Positions 27,095 through 37,507 of a stretch of DNA of 64,000 bases are shown here, one piece after another. The position numbers and the translations under genes are program-made. The notes below the pieces were generated by a model that made no database searches, was not told the DNA's origin, and saw nothing but the letters and a program-made list of their open reading frames with translations. The stretch comes from Micromonospora sp. CB01531 (GTDB lineage Bacteria > Actinomycetota > Actinomycetes > Mycobacteriales > Micromonosporaceae): positions 1-64,000 of the forward strand of contig NZ_LWLS01000065.1 of the NCBI RefSeq assembly GCF_001905095.1, read 5' to 3'. The stretch's first letter is position 1, and every line of letters starts with the position of its first letter.

Positions 27095-27151
27095 TTGATC
27101 AAGAGGTTTGCGTCCGGTCCGGGCGAGTTCCGAACCGAACTTCTTGATCAA
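27095..27151. repeat. Intergenic palindrome, TTGATCAAGAGGTT
   Basis: Arms 27095-27108 and 27138-27151 match at 13 of 14 bases. It is a shorter, diverged relative of the elements at 17053 and 60561 and lies 28 bases after the helicase stop. Confidence 0.6.
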
Positions 27152-27265
27152 CGCCGGGGCGGCCCTCAGGCGGTGGGGGCCGGGTTCTATGGGCGGGGCT
27201 GTTTGTGAGTGTGGGATAGCGCGACAACCGGGACATCGGGTCCAGGTGCGGACATCGGGCCGAAA

Positions 27266-27305
27266 AAGCCGGCCGGAGACACCTTTCGGTGCCTCCGGCC
27301 GGCTT
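27266..27305 (-). terminator. Rho-independent terminator of the DUF7455 gene
   Basis: A 13-bp stem (27266-27278 with 27293-27305, AAGCCGGCCGGAG) continues through an inner CACC/GGTG pair. On the minus strand it is followed directly by a run of T (positions 27267-27263). This is the only classical intrinsic terminator with a T tract that I saw in the window. Confidence 0.85.
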
Positions 27306-27330
27306 ATGTCGGGTTGCGGATTCCTCGGAC

Positions 27331-27564
27331 TCAGTTCGCCATCAGATCGGCGCCACGCCAGCTGAACTCCGGGTCCGTCGCGTACCGCACGGTGATCTTC
27401 ACGAGATCCTCCGCGTACTTGTTCGCGTGGTGCCCACAGAACACCAGCTCGCTCCCACCCGCCAGAGTGATCCGGAGCTTGCCGGCAGCATTGCAGCGGT
27501 CGCACCGTTCATCGGCGGCCGGGGGGCTCACCGTCTCGGGCGGCGGCGTGAGGGTCGGGGTCAT
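27331..27564 (-). CDS. DUF7455 small zinc-binding-like protein
   Basis: The 77-aa protein carries CDRCNAAGKLRITLAGGSEL then FCGHHANKY, a likely zinc-binding arrangement of Cys and His. It is found beside sigA in many actinobacteria; the function is unknown. ATG 27564 (MTPTLTPPP) is chosen over the in-frame ATG at 27597 because gaggaagg precedes it closely. Confidence 0.82.
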   Translation of the reverse strand: MTPTLTPPPETVSPPAADERCDRCNAAGKLRITLAGGSELVFCGHHANKYAEDLVKITVRYATDPEFSWRGADLMAN

Positions 27565-27750
27565 CGCCTTCCTCCTCTGGTCGTCACCGATGAACACTCT
27601 CTTCGGTCCTTGCTCACCTATCGTGCAACACCTAGCTCGGGCCCTGCCTTCCCTGTGTGCCCGCGGGGGACCGAGGTCACACCTGGCGCGGAAGACAGTG
27701 TGCCGTGCTTCAAGGGTGCCACGTCAACGATCACAAACAGGCAACCGACC

Positions 27751-27782
27751 GATCACCAATGAGTGTTCTACGGCTGGTGATC
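27751..27782. promoter_or_regulatory. Inverted repeat GATCACCA, candidate operator
   Basis: GATCACCA (27751-27758) and TGGTGATC (27775-27782) form a perfect 8-bp inverted repeat with 16 bases between. It lies in the gap between the sigA stop (27812) and the DUF7455 start, so it could be an operator or a weak hairpin. Confidence 0.35.
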
Positions 27783-27811
27783 AAACCGACACGACTGGTT
27801 GACGCGTACGG

Positions 27812-29422
<1,611 letters not shown>

Positions 29423-29563
29423 GAATGACCTTCCGGAGGCGAAGAGCGAGCACGGCCGGGTCGTCCGGCGCAGCACGGAACGCCGTGCCGGGCGAGTCGT
29501 TGAGGGACCCCCGTGTCCCGGGCCGGCCGGTCGCTGGCGGTCCGTGGCGCGTGGGCAGGGTGA

Positions 29564-29569
29564 ATTGTA
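29564..29569 (-). promoter_or_regulatory. -10 box TACAAT, sigA promoter
   Basis: The minus strand reads TACAAT here, about 140 bases before the sigA start. No good -35 is seen. The rest of the 29423-29706 gap holds the divergent promoter for the phosphatase gene; I see nothing else in it. Confidence 0.45.
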
Positions 29570-29706
29570 ACGCCGTCTGCGGCGATCATCCCGCGCCGCA
29601 CGGCGTATCGGCGGTATGGACCACCGATTCGGCGCAGATGTGGACTTTGTAAGGATGATACCCGCGCTCGACCGGCCGATCCCGGTCGTGCGGGAAGGGG
29701 ACGAAC

Positions 29707-30528
29707 ATGATCGGCTCGGCGCCCACTCCGCCGGAACTGCTGGAGATCGCGATCACGGTGGCCCGGGACGCCGCCGCCACCGCACACCGGATGCGGGCCG
29801 AGGGGGTGTCGGTCGCCGCGACCAAGAGCACGGTCACCGACGTGGTCACCGCCGCCGACCGGGCCGTCGAGCGCCAGGTGCTGGCCGCCCTGCGTACCCT
29901 CCGCCCCGGCGACGCGGTGCTCGGCGAGGAGTACGGCGCGGGGGAGACTGGGCCGGCCGCCGACGGCGGGGTGCGCTGGATCGTCGACCCGATCGACGGC
30001 ACGGTCAACTACCTGTACGGGCTGCCGTACTGCGCGGTGTCGCTGGCCGCCGAGGTGGCTGGCGAGGTGGTGGCCGGGGTGGTGCGCAATGTCGCCACCG
30101 GGGAGGAGTGGACGGCCATCGCGGGCGGCGGCGCCTGGCGGGACGGGGAGCGGCTGCGCTGCTCCGCCGAGACCGACCTGGGGCAGGCGCTGGTGGCCAC
30201 CGGGTTCGGCTACGACGCCGGCCGCCGGGCGCACCAGGCCCGGGTGGTCGCCGAGCTGATCCCGCACGTCCGGGACATCCGCCGGATGGGCGCCGCGGCA
30301 CTGGACCTCTGCCTGGCCGCCGAGGGGCGGGTCGACGCCTACTACGAGAAGGGGCTGGCCGCCTGGGACCTGGCGGCGGGCGGCCTGGTGGCGCGCGAGG
30401 CGGGACTGCGGGTGACCGGTCTGTCCGGGCGGCCGCCCGGCCCGGACCTGGTGATCGCCGCGCCGCCGGCGCTCTTCGAGCCGCTGCACACCCGGCTCGC
30501 CGCCCTGGACGCCTCCGGCGGTCCCTGA
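29707..30528 (+). CDS. suhB: Inositol monophosphatase family protein
   Basis: The metal-binding motifs are intact: GEEYG (about residues 73-77), [15 protein letters not shown] (about 91-105) and [16 protein letters not shown] (about 219-234). The enzyme would release phosphate from inositol 1-phosphate or a similar substrate. The position beside sigA matches suhB of mycobacteria. The ppgK gene that lies between them there is missing here. Confidence 0.9.
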   Translation: MIGSAPTPPELLEIAITVARDAAATAHRMRAEGVSVAATKSTVTDVVTAADRAVERQVLAALRTLRPGDAVLGEEYGAGETGPAADGGVRWIVDPIDGTVNYLYGLPYCAVSLAAEVAGEVVAGVVRNVATGEEWTAIAGGGAWRDGERLRCSAETDLGQALVATGFGYDAGRRAHQARVVAELIPHVRDIRRMGAAALDLCLAAEGRVDAYYEKGLAAWDLAAGGLVAREAGLRVTGLSGRPPGPDLVIAAPPALFEPLHTRLAALDASGGP

Positions 30529-31062
30529 CTACTTGACCTTCTCCGATATCGGGCAGGTGCCGGTCGGGGCCTCCGGGGAGCCGAGGTCGCCGAGGGACTG
30601 GTTGACCTCGGTGGTCGTGGCGAGCTGCTGGAAGGCGTTGCCGAGGATTACGTCGACCGTGTCGTCCGTGCGCTTCGCGTCGTACTGCTGCTCGGCGTTG
30701 TCGAGGAAGTAGGCCCGGAGCAGGTGCGCGGAGCCGACTCCCTTCGGGCCGAACCGCAACACGGCGACTTCGTCCACGGCCTTGGGGGCGTTGCCGACCT
30801 TCTTGACCTGGAACTTGCGGTTGCGGAAGTCGTCCGCGACGCTGCCGGCCCGGCCGACCTCGTCGGTTCCGTTGTAGACGTTGATCTTGACGTCCTTCGG
30901 CTCGCGCAGCGTGACGTCCGCCAGTGGCCAGCCCTTCGGGCAGCCCGCAGCGGTGCCCGCCTTGCCCTGGGTGTCGCGGACCATCGCGACGATGACGAAG
31001 ACCAGGGCGAGGACCGCCAGCAGACCGACGACAACGAGTGCGCGCACTCGTGCAAAGCTCAT
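30529..31062 (-). CDS. LytR C-terminal domain protein, Cei-like
   Basis: One N-terminal transmembrane helix (about residues 8-28) anchors an extracytoplasmic LytR_C domain (VKINVYNGTDEVGRAGSVA, about 62-80). This corresponds to Cei, an envelope-integrity protein of mycobacteria. The start at ATG 31062 gives 177 aa. A longer frame reaching to 31395 was rejected: its extra part has no coding pattern and covers the promoter region. Confidence 0.85.
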   Translation of the reverse strand: MSFARVRALVVVGLLAVLALVFVIVAMVRDTQGKAGTAAGCPKGWPLADVTLREPKDVKINVYNGTDEVGRAGSVADDFRNRKFQVKKVGNAPKAVDEVAVLRFGPKGVGSAHLLRAYFLDNAEQQYDAKRTDDTVDVILGNAFQQLATTTEVNQSLGDLGSPEAPTGTCPISEKVK

Positions 31063-31482
31063 CTGGGCGCTCCCCGGTACAGAGATTGGGTGGTGGCCGT
31101 CGGCGGTCGGTCCGCCCCGCCAGCCGTCAAGTACGCCGCTGAGGTTAACGGTTGTCCGGCCGTGGCGTGGAAACAGCCCGACATGCCGGCGCGCCACCGA
31201 GGGAACGGGTAGTACTACCCCTATCTTCGTGTCGCCTGAGTCACATTGGGAACAACTTCGGGCGCAGGGGCGTACATCTCTGCCACGAGGGCGGTATACA
31301 TGCCTCGCCCAATGGGGGGGTAAGGTTCCGCGCTCGCTGGGGTGTTCTTCTCTGGCGGACTCGGCCCACCGGTCGTCGGGTCGGGTGACCGACACAAAGT
31401 GGTGGCCGGCCAGTGGAACCGAAACAGCGTCCTCCGGCGTTACAGCCGGAAGTGACCATATCGATATGGGAGAGTGAAACCG
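31063..31482. promoter_or_regulatory. Divergent promoter region with two palindromes
   Basis: No gene is supported in these 420 bases. A perfect 14-bp palindrome GGGTAGTACTACCC lies at 31207-31220. On the minus strand it overlaps a TAGGGG/TAGTAC -10-like element with TGTGAC about 16 bases upstream. A second perfect palindrome CCATATCGATATGG lies at 31456-31469, next to the ribosome binding site of the DUF4193 gene. Confidence 0.5.
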
Positions 31483-31779
31483 ATGGCCACCGACTACGAC
31501 GCCCCGCGTCGCGACGAGGTCGACCTCGGCGAGGACAGCCTCGAAGAGCTCAAGGCCCGGCGGGTCGACTCACAGTCGGGCGCCGTGGACGTCGATGAGG
31601 CTGAGGTGGCGGAGAGCTTCGAGCTGCCCGGCGCCGACCTGGCCGACGAGGAGCTCACGGTCAAGGTGCTGCCGATGCAGCAGGACGAGTTCCGTTGCGC
31701 CCGGTGCTTCCTGGTCCACCACCGCAGCCAGTTGGCGGTCGAGCGCAACGGCGAGCTGATCTGCCGCGAGTGCGCCTGA
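31483..31779 (+). CDS. DUF4193 protein
   Basis: The 98-aa product starts MATDYDAPRRDEVDLGEDSLEEL and ends with a zinc-ribbon-like pattern (FRCARCFLVHHRSQ and LICRECA), the DUF4193 hallmark. The N-terminal half is very acidic. ATG 31483 is preferred over the ATG 9 bases upstream because of the spacing to gggag. The function is unknown. Confidence 0.87.
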   Translation: MATDYDAPRRDEVDLGEDSLEELKARRVDSQSGAVDVDEAEVAESFELPGADLADEELTVKVLPMQQDEFRCARCFLVHHRSQLAVERNGELICRECA

Positions 31780-31912
31780 CCACGACGTGTCTCACCGGCG
31801 GCGGCCTCCTCGATGGGGCCGCCGCGGTCCGAGCCGCCGTGCGGCGGTGGCGGGAAGCTGCTTGACTCGTACCGGCGGCTGTCACGCCGCCCAGCGACGG
31901 GAGGGCGGACGG

Positions 31913-32791
31913 GTGAGCGAGCACAACGGGCGGGCCGGGGCACCGGACGCCGCCGGGACCGGTGCCCAGGGGCCGACCGACCGGCCCGCCGAGCCGTCCG
32001 CGCCGGCCGTCGGGGGAGCGGCCGAGCCTTCGGCGCCGGCGGCCGGGGGCGGTGACACGGAGCAGCTCGGCGCGACCGTCGCCGCGCTGACCGCGGACGA
32101 CATCGCCCCGGCCCGGCGCCGGCAGCTGCTCACCCGACTGGTCGGCCAGGCCCGCGCCCGTGGCCTCGCTGACCTGTTCAAGCCGAAGGCCGCGGTGCGC
32201 TGGATCACGGACACGGTCGCCGAGGTCGCCCCGCACGTACCGGTCCGCGACCTGGCCACGCTCCGGCGGCACTTCCCCGGCCTGACCGACGACGAGCTCG
32301 CCGAGCGGCTGATCCGCAACGCGGCCCGGGCCACCGCCGGAGTCGGCGCGGCCGGCGGCGGGATCGCCGCGGTCGAGTGGACGGTCACCCCGACCCTGCT
32401 CACCGCCCCGGTGCTGCTGGCCGCCGAGACGGTCGCCGTGGTCGCGATCGAGCTGAAGCTGGTCGGCGAGCTGCACGAGATCCACCGGGTGCCGCTGCCC
32501 GCCGGCGGCACCCAGCGGGCCGTGGCCCTGATCCAGTCCTGGTCCAGCCAGCGGGGGATCAATCCGATGCTGCCCGGCGTCGGGGTGGGCGCGGTACTGG
32601 GCACCGCCGCCCGCCGTGAGCTGCGGGACAGGCTGCTGCGCCGCTTCGGCCGCAACCTGACCACGCTCGGTCCGTTCCTGACCGGTGCCGCCGTGGCCGG
32701 TTACCTCAACCGCCGGGCCACCCGGGCCCTCGCCGACCAGCTCCGCAAGGACCTCCGCCGGAAGAGCCGGGAACTGCCCGCCCTACCCTGA
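31913..32791 (+). CDS. Hypothetical protein with hydrophobic central helices
   Basis: The product, 292 aa from GTG 31913, has a disordered Ala/Pro/Gly-rich head, then KPKAAVRWITDTVAEVAPHVP. A glycine/alanine-rich hydrophobic stretch follows (about residues 142-175), which could form two membrane helices. The basic tail ends RKDLRRKSRELPALP. I do not know the family; similar proteins occur in actinobacteria near dut. Ribosome binding site gggaggg supports the start. Confidence 0.7.
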   Translation: MSEHNGRAGAPDAAGTGAQGPTDRPAEPSAPAVGGAAEPSAPAAGGGDTEQLGATVAALTADDIAPARRRQLLTRLVGQARARGLADLFKPKAAVRWITDTVAEVAPHVPVRDLATLRRHFPGLTDDELAERLIRNAARATAGVGAAGGGIAAVEWTVTPTLLTAPVLLAAETVAVVAIELKLVGELHEIHRVPLPAGGTQRAVALIQSWSSQRGINPMLPGVGVGAVLGTAARRELRDRLLRRFGRNLTTLGPFLTGAAVAGYLNRRATRALADQLRKDLRRKSRELPALP

Positions 32792-32896
32792 CCGCGCCTG
32801 CGTGCCGCCCGGTCCGGCGCCTCAGGCACGGAGAGCGGGACTCTCCGGCGGGAACAGCCACTCGTTCCGGGAATCTGTCCGCAGCAGGGCGGTGGG

Positions 32897-33397
32897 TCAG
32901 GCGGCGTCGCGGGCGGCGAGGATCGCCGTGGCCAGCTCGACCGGGTGCCGGGTGCTGACCACCCAGAACGGGGTCGGGTCGGCCGGGTCGTCCAGCACCA
33001 CCTGCACCGCGCCGCCGATCCACGGGCGCTGCACCACGAAGGCCAGTGGGTCCGACCCGACGCCGAGCACCTCGCGTCGGCCGGCGGCGTCCAGCGGGAC
33101 CACGTCGGCGACGTATCGCACCGGGAGGCGGGCGTCGTCCACCCGCAGCTCGCCGTCGCGGACCGCGACCCGGATCCGGCCCAGCCACCAGAGCGCGACC
33201 AGGACCGCCGGGATCAGCAGCACGAAGGGCAGCCAGGACCGGATGCCCGTGGCACCCATCCAGAGCTCGGTGGCGAGCAGCCCGGCGACGGCGAGGCCGG
33301 CGGGCCAGGCCCACCACGGCAGCCCGAGCCGCTCCGCGTACTCGCGGGTGGCGGCCACGGGCGGGGTCGTGGCGGACGAGGACGACGACAGGCTCAC
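32897..33397 (-). CDS. DUF3093 membrane protein
   Basis: Two transmembrane helices (about residues 27-45 and 54-72) precede a PH-like soluble domain ([22 protein letters not shown]). The family is DUF3093, of unknown function; it lies next to dut in mycobacteria too. The 166-aa length is typical. Confidence 0.85.
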   Translation of the reverse strand: MSLSSSSSATTPPVAATREYAERLGLPWWAWPAGLAVAGLLATELWMGATGIRSWLPFVLLIPAVLVALWWLGRIRVAVRDGELRVDDARLPVRYVADVVPLDAAGRREVLGVGSDPLAFVVQRPWIGGAVQVVLDDPADPTPFWVVSTRHPVELATAILAARDAA

Positions 33398-33403
33398 AGT
33401 CCG

Positions 33404-33409
33404 AGGGTA
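33404..33409 (-). promoter_or_regulatory. -10 box TACCCT, leaderless start
   Basis: On the minus strand TACCCT is 6 bases before the GTG at 33397. Confidence 0.55.
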
Positions 33410-33483
33410 CGGCGCACGACCGGCCGGCCAACCGGCAGGATGGCAGGGTCACCCCCGCAAGGACCGGACGGAAGAGGAAGACC

Positions 33484-33981
33484 GTGACAGACGTCGTACC
33501 CGTGCCCGTACGGCAGCTCGATCCGGAGCTGCCGCTGCCGGCGTACGCCCATCCCGGCGACGCCGGCGCGGACCTGGTGGCCGCCGCGGACGTGGAGCTG
33601 CCGCCCGGCGGGCGCGCCCTGGTGCCGACCGGCGTGGCCATCGCGCTGCCGGAGGGGTACGTCGGGCTGGTGCACCCCCGATCGGGGCTGGCGGCCAGGC
33701 TCGGCGTGACCGTGCTCAACGCGCCCGGTACGGTCGACGCCGGCTACCGGGGTGAGATCCTGGTCAACCTGATCAACCATGATCGGGAGACACCGGCGAA
33801 GATCAGCCGGGGTGACCGGATCGCACAGCTCGTCGTCCAGCGGGTCGCGCGGGCCGAGTTCCAGCCGGTGGCGGAGCTGCCCGCGTCCCGGCGCGGGACC
33901 GGCGGGCACGGGTCGACCGGCGGGCACGCCGGGCTGGTCCCGGCCCCGGCGAGCGGGCAGACGGAAGAGGTGGCAGGGTGA
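33484..33981 (+). CDS. dut: dUTP diphosphatase
   Basis: Dut hydrolyses dUTP to dUMP and diphosphate. All motifs are visible: [14 protein letters not shown] (I), [11 protein letters not shown] (II), [15 protein letters not shown] (III), [16 protein letters not shown] (IV) and the glycine-rich end [11 protein letters not shown] (V). The trimeric enzyme is usually about 150 aa; this one has an extra tail ([17 protein letters not shown]). The DUF3710 gene follows closely, probably in an operon. Confidence 0.95.
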   Translation: MTDVVPVPVRQLDPELPLPAYAHPGDAGADLVAAADVELPPGGRALVPTGVAIALPEGYVGLVHPRSGLAARLGVTVLNAPGTVDAGYRGEILVNLINHDRETPAKISRGDRIAQLVVQRVARAEFQPVAELPASRRGTGGHGSTGGHAGLVPAPASGQTEEVAG

Positions 33982-34006
33982 GTGTGAGCAGCGGAGGGCG
34001 GGCGCA

Positions 34007-34690
34007 GTGATCTTCTCCCGAAAGCGGGCCGGCGAGGCGCGGCACGCGCGTGACGAGCGGGCCGACGAGGTCCTCGACTCCCCGGCGACGGAGGAGTCGA
34101 CCGCGCCGGCGGCGTCCCGGGGCCCGTACGACGTCTCCGAGGCGCCCGACGCGCCCCGGCTGGACCTGGGCAGCCTCCAGATCCCGGCGGTGCCGGACGT
34201 CGAGGTGCGGGTGCAGGCCGACCCGCAGGGCGTGATCCAGCAGGTCGTGCTGGTGCACGGCGACAACGCGCTGCAGTTGGGCGTCTTCGCGGCGCCGCGG
34301 TCCGAGGGCATCTGGGACGAGGTGCGCGAGGAGATCCGGCAGTCGCTGTACAACGACGGCGCGGCCGCCCAGGAGGTGCAGGGGGAGTACGGCATCGAGC
34401 TGAAGGCCCGGGTCCGCACCCCGGACGGGCTGACCGACCTGCGCTTCGTCGGCATCGACGGCCCGCGCTGGATGGTCCGCGGCGTCTACCAGGGCGAGGC
34501 GGCCAGCAACCCGGTCGTCGCCGGCCCGCTGGCGGCCTGCCTCGACGGCCTGGTGGTGGACCGGGGCCAGGAGGCCAAGCCGGTCCGCGAGCCGCTTCCG
34601 CTGCGGCTGCCCCGCGAGGTGGCCGAGCAGCAGGCGGCCGAGCAGCAGGCGGCCACGCAGCAGGCCGCGCCGGGGCAGCGCGAGGCCTGA
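34007..34690 (+). CDS. DUF3710 protein
   Basis: The 227-aa product opens with a basic head (IFSRKRAGEARHARD), then an acidic disordered linker and the conserved domain (LGSLQIPAVPDVEVRVQAD, GIWDEVREEIRQSL, RWMVRGVYQGEAA). The C-terminus is a Gln/Ala-rich repeat (EQQAAEQQAATQQAA). The function is unknown. It lies 25 bases after dut. Confidence 0.87.
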   Translation: MIFSRKRAGEARHARDERADEVLDSPATEESTAPAASRGPYDVSEAPDAPRLDLGSLQIPAVPDVEVRVQADPQGVIQQVVLVHGDNALQLGVFAAPRSEGIWDEVREEIRQSLYNDGAAAQEVQGEYGIELKARVRTPDGLTDLRFVGIDGPRWMVRGVYQGEAASNPVVAGPLAACLDGLVVDRGQEAKPVREPLPLRLPREVAEQQAAEQQAATQQAAPGQREA

Positions 34691-34700
34691 GCCGTATCGC

Positions 34701-34743
34701 ACGGGCCCGGCCCGTCGGCTCCCGTCGACGGTGCCGGGCCCGT
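34701..34743. terminator. Hairpin after the DUF3710 gene
   Basis: ACGGGCCCGGC (34701-34711) pairs with GCCGGGCCCGT (34733-34743). There is no T tract. Confidence 0.65.
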
Positions 34744-34881
34744 CGCGTGTCCGGCGCCATCCGGCGGACGCCGGCTCCGCGGACCGGCCGGACCGGCGTA
34801 CGCTGGCGGGACGGTTCCGCATCCCGGGGCCGAGCCAGTGCCGGCGCGGCCGGCCAGCGTGGAGAGGGTGACGCGGAGGTC

Positions 34882-35262
34882 ATGATGACCGACGAGAGCC
34901 GGGTGTCGCTGCGACGGCTGCTGCATCGGCTCACCGCGAGCGAGGCCGAGATCGAGGCGCAGGAGCTGCGCCGGGAGAGCGCGGAGTCCGGCGGCATGCC
35001 GGCCCAGCAGTGCCTGCGGGGCCAGGTGGTGTCGATCAACGGGCGGCTCCGCACGGTGGTCTACACGCCCCGGACCAACCTGCCAACGCTGGAGGCCGAC
35101 CTCTACGACGGCAGCGACGTGGTCACCCTGGTCTGGCTGGGCCGGCGGCACATCGCCGGCATCGAGCCGGGTCGGCACCTCACCGCCCGTGGCCGGCTGG
35201 CCGTCCGGGATGACCGCAAGGTGATCTACAACCCGTACTACGAGCTGGAGTCGCCGAAGTGA
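34882..35262 (+). CDS. OB-fold nucleic-acid-binding-like protein
   Basis: A 126-aa protein with helical head (LRRLLHRLTASEAEIEAQEL) and an OB-fold (GQVVSINGRLRTVVYTPRTN, VVTLVWLGRRHIAGIEPG, LTARGRL). The role is unknown. ATG 34882 or 34885 follows gcggaggt. It overlaps the DUF3159 gene by 4 bases (GTGA), so the two are co-translated. Confidence 0.83.
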   Translation: MMTDESRVSLRRLLHRLTASEAEIEAQELRRESAESGGMPAQQCLRGQVVSINGRLRTVVYTPRTNLPTLEADLYDGSDVVTLVWLGRRHIAGIEPGRHLTARGRLAVRDDRKVIYNPYYELESPK

Positions 35263-35942
35263 CGACCGGACAGCATCGGTCCGCCGGGCCGGAACTCGGG
35301 CCGGAGGACGACGAGCGCCTGCCCAGTCTCGCCGAGCAGATGGCCGACCAGCTCGGCGGCTGGCGGGGCCTCGTCGAGTCGAGCATCCCCGTGGTGGTCT
35401 TCGTGATCGCCAACGTGCTGGGCGAGCTGCGCCCCGCGGTGATCGCCTCGGTGGCGGTGGCGCTGCTGATCGCCGGGCTGCGCCTGGCCCAGCGCCGGCC
35501 GATCCGGCACGCGGTCAACGGGCTGGTCGGCATCGCCATCGGCGCCGCCATCGCCTGGCGGACCGGCGACGAGCGGGACTTCTACCTCCCCGGCATCCTC
35601 TACGGGATCGGCTACGGGCTGGCCCTGCTGCTGTCGGCCGCCATCAAACAGCCGCTGGTGGGCTGGATCTGGTCGGTGCTGGTCGCCAGGGGCCGCTCGG
35701 AGTGGCGGGACGACCCGCGGCTGGTGCGCACCTTCACCCAGCTGACCGTGCTCTGGGGCGTGGTGTGGCTGGCCAAGGTGGGCGTGCAGGCGGGGCTCTA
35801 CCTGGCCCACCAGGACACCCTGCTGGGCGTGGCCCGGCTCGCCCTGGGCTACCCGCCGTACGCGCTGCTGCTGCTGATCACCGTCTGGGTGGTGCGCCGG
35901 GTGACCCGGGAGACCACGCGGACGCCGCTGCCGGGCGCCTGA
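35259..35942 (+). CDS. DUF3159 membrane protein
   Basis: Six or so transmembrane helices are visible, starting with SSIPVVVFVIANVLG. The conserved segment RPIRHAVNGLVGIAIGAAIA and the pattern around KQPLVGWIWSVL match DUF3159. The 227 aa length is typical. The function is unknown. It is co-translated with the OB-fold gene. Confidence 0.87.
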   Translation: MTTGQHRSAGPELGPEDDERLPSLAEQMADQLGGWRGLVESSIPVVVFVIANVLGELRPAVIASVAVALLIAGLRLAQRRPIRHAVNGLVGIAIGAAIAWRTGDERDFYLPGILYGIGYGLALLLSAAIKQPLVGWIWSVLVARGRSEWRDDPRLVRTFTQLTVLWGVVWLAKVGVQAGLYLAHQDTLLGVARLALGYPPYALLLLITVWVVRRVTRETTRTPLPGA

Positions 35943-35943
35943 G

Positions 35944-35975
35944 CCCGCCGGCCGTACCGAATCCCGGCCGGCGGG
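35944..35975. terminator. 11-bp hairpin between convergent genes
   Basis: CCCGCCGGCCG (35944-35954) pairs with CGGCCGGCGGG (35965-35975), between the DUF3159 and TrkA stops. Confidence 0.7.
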
Positions 35976-35990
35976 ACCGAACGGCTGCCG

Positions 35991-36680
35991 TCAGGCGCCG
36001 TCGCGGGTGCGCTCGACGCTGTCCGGCCCGAGGATCACCGCCCGGACCTCGTCCTCCACCGCGGCCGTGCACACGAAGACCAGCTCGTCGCCGGCCTCGA
36101 TGGGGTCGTCCGGGCTGGGCACCAGCACCCGCTTGCCGCGCAGGATCGCCACCAGCGCCGCGTCGCGGGGGATCGGCACGGCGTGGATCGGCTCACCGAC
36201 GTACGGCGCGGTGGGCGGCAGGGTGATCTCGACCAGGTTCGCCTCGCCCTGCCGGAAGGTCATCAGCCGGACCAGGTCGCCGACCGTGACCGCCTCCTCC
36301 ACCAGGGCGGCCATCACCCGCGGCTTGCTCACCGCGACGTCGACGCCCCACTGCTCGGTGAACAGCCACTCGTTCTCCGCCCGGTTGACCCGGGCGACCA
36401 CGCGGGGCACCGCGAACTCGGTCTTGGCCAGCAGCGACACCACCAGGTTGACCTTGTCGTCACCGGTGGCGGCCACCACCACCTCGCAGCCGGCGATGTT
36501 GGCCTCCTCCAGGCTGGCCAGCTCGCAGGCGTCGGCGAGCACCCACTCGGCGGCCGGCACCCGGTCCGGCCGGAGCATCTTGGGCTGCCGCTCGATCAGC
36601 ATCACCTGGTGCCCGTTGTCGATCAGCTCCTGGGCGATGGACCGGCCCACGTTGCCCGCGCCGGCGATGGCGATGCGCAT
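35991..36680 (-). CDS. trkA: TrkA-type potassium transport regulator (CeoC-like)
   Basis: RCK_N Rossmann domain with NAD-binding GAGNVGRSIAQELIDNGH (about residues 7-24) and a TrkA_C domain (about 140-220). These subunits gate potassium transporters in response to nucleotides. It lies 3 bases after the second TrkA gene, so they probably work together. No TrkH/TrkG channel is encoded in the window; the KimA-like permease next door is the nearest candidate partner. Confidence 0.88.
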   Translation of the reverse strand: MRIAIAGAGNVGRSIAQELIDNGHQVMLIERQPKMLRPDRVPAAEWVLADACELASLEEANIAGCEVVVAATGDDKVNLVVSLLAKTEFAVPRVVARVNRAENEWLFTEQWGVDVAVSKPRVMAALVEEAVTVGDLVRLMTFRQGEANLVEITLPPTAPYVGEPIHAVPIPRDAALVAILRGKRVLVPSPDDPIEAGDELVFVCTAAVEDEVRAVILGPDSVERTRDGA

Positions 36681-36683
36681 GGC

Positions 36684-37349
36684 TCAGTGCCCCCCTTCCG
36701 GCGGCGCGGCCGCCACCGAGGTGACCGACGGGATGATGTCGTCGGTCACCAGCATGAAGACCTGGTCGCCCTCCTGCACCACGGTGGAGGCGGTGGGCAG
36801 CGTGCCGATCCCGAACCGGATCAGGTACGCGACCCGGGCCCCGACAGCCTCCTCCAGCTCCCGCAGCGACCGGCCGATCCAGTCCTTGTGCACCGGCACC
36901 TCGATGATCGACACGGTGCTCGTCGGGTCGCGGAAGATCTCGACGTTGCCCTCGGGGACCAGATGCCGCAGCATCCGGTCAGCCGTCCACCGGACGGTGG
37001 CGACGGTGGGGATGCCCAGGCGCTCGTAGACCTGTGCCCGGCGCTGGTCGTAGATGCGGGCGGCCACCCGGGAGACGCCGAACGTCTCCCGGGCCAGCCG
37101 GGCCGAGATGATGTTGGAGTTGTCGCCGCTGGAGACCGCCGCGAAGGCGTCGGCGCGCTCGATGCCGGCCTGGCGCAGCACCTCGCCGTCGAAGCCGGCG
37201 CCGGTGACGGTGATGCCGGCGAAGTCGGGGCCGAGGCGCCGGAACGCGTCCGCGTCCTGGTCGATCACCGCCACCGAGTGCCCCCGGGACTCCAGGCTGT
37301 GGGCGAGGGTCGACCCGACCCGGCCGCAGCCCATGATCACGACATGCAC
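36684..37349 (-). CDS. trkA: TrkA-type potassium transport regulator (CeoB-like)
   Basis: The NAD-binding motif is IMGCGRVGSTLAHSLESRGH (about residues 4-23), followed by DQDADAF. A TrkA_C domain (PVHKDWIGRSLRELEEAVGA) completes 221 aa. GTG 37349 (VHVVIMGCGRVG) is chosen because the conserved fold begins at once and gggaggagcg precedes it. The gene is divergent from the permease gene. Confidence 0.88.
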   Translation of the reverse strand: MHVVIMGCGRVGSTLAHSLESRGHSVAVIDQDADAFRRLGPDFAGITVTGAGFDGEVLRQAGIERADAFAAVSSGDNSNIISARLARETFGVSRVAARIYDQRRAQVYERLGIPTVATVRWTADRMLRHLVPEGNVEIFRDPTSTVSIIEVPVHKDWIGRSLRELEEAVGARVAYLIRFGIGTLPTASTVVQEGDQVFMLVTDDIIPSVTSVAAAPPEGGH

Positions 37350-37493
37350 GGTGTCCGCTCCTCCCACGGTCCGCCCGGTGGACCCGTCGACTGCGAGCCT
37401 GCCACGTCCCCGTTGCCGGCGGGGAGCCGACCGTACCGCGCGGACCTGCGCGAGGTGTGATCAGCCACCCCACCGCATTCCCTGGACTGGTCG

Positions 37494-37499
37494 TACCCT
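37494..37499 (+). promoter_or_regulatory. -10 box TACCCT, leaderless start
   Basis: TACCCT is 8 bases before the GTG at 37508. Confidence 0.5.
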
Positions 37500-37507
37500 T
37501 GGCGGTT

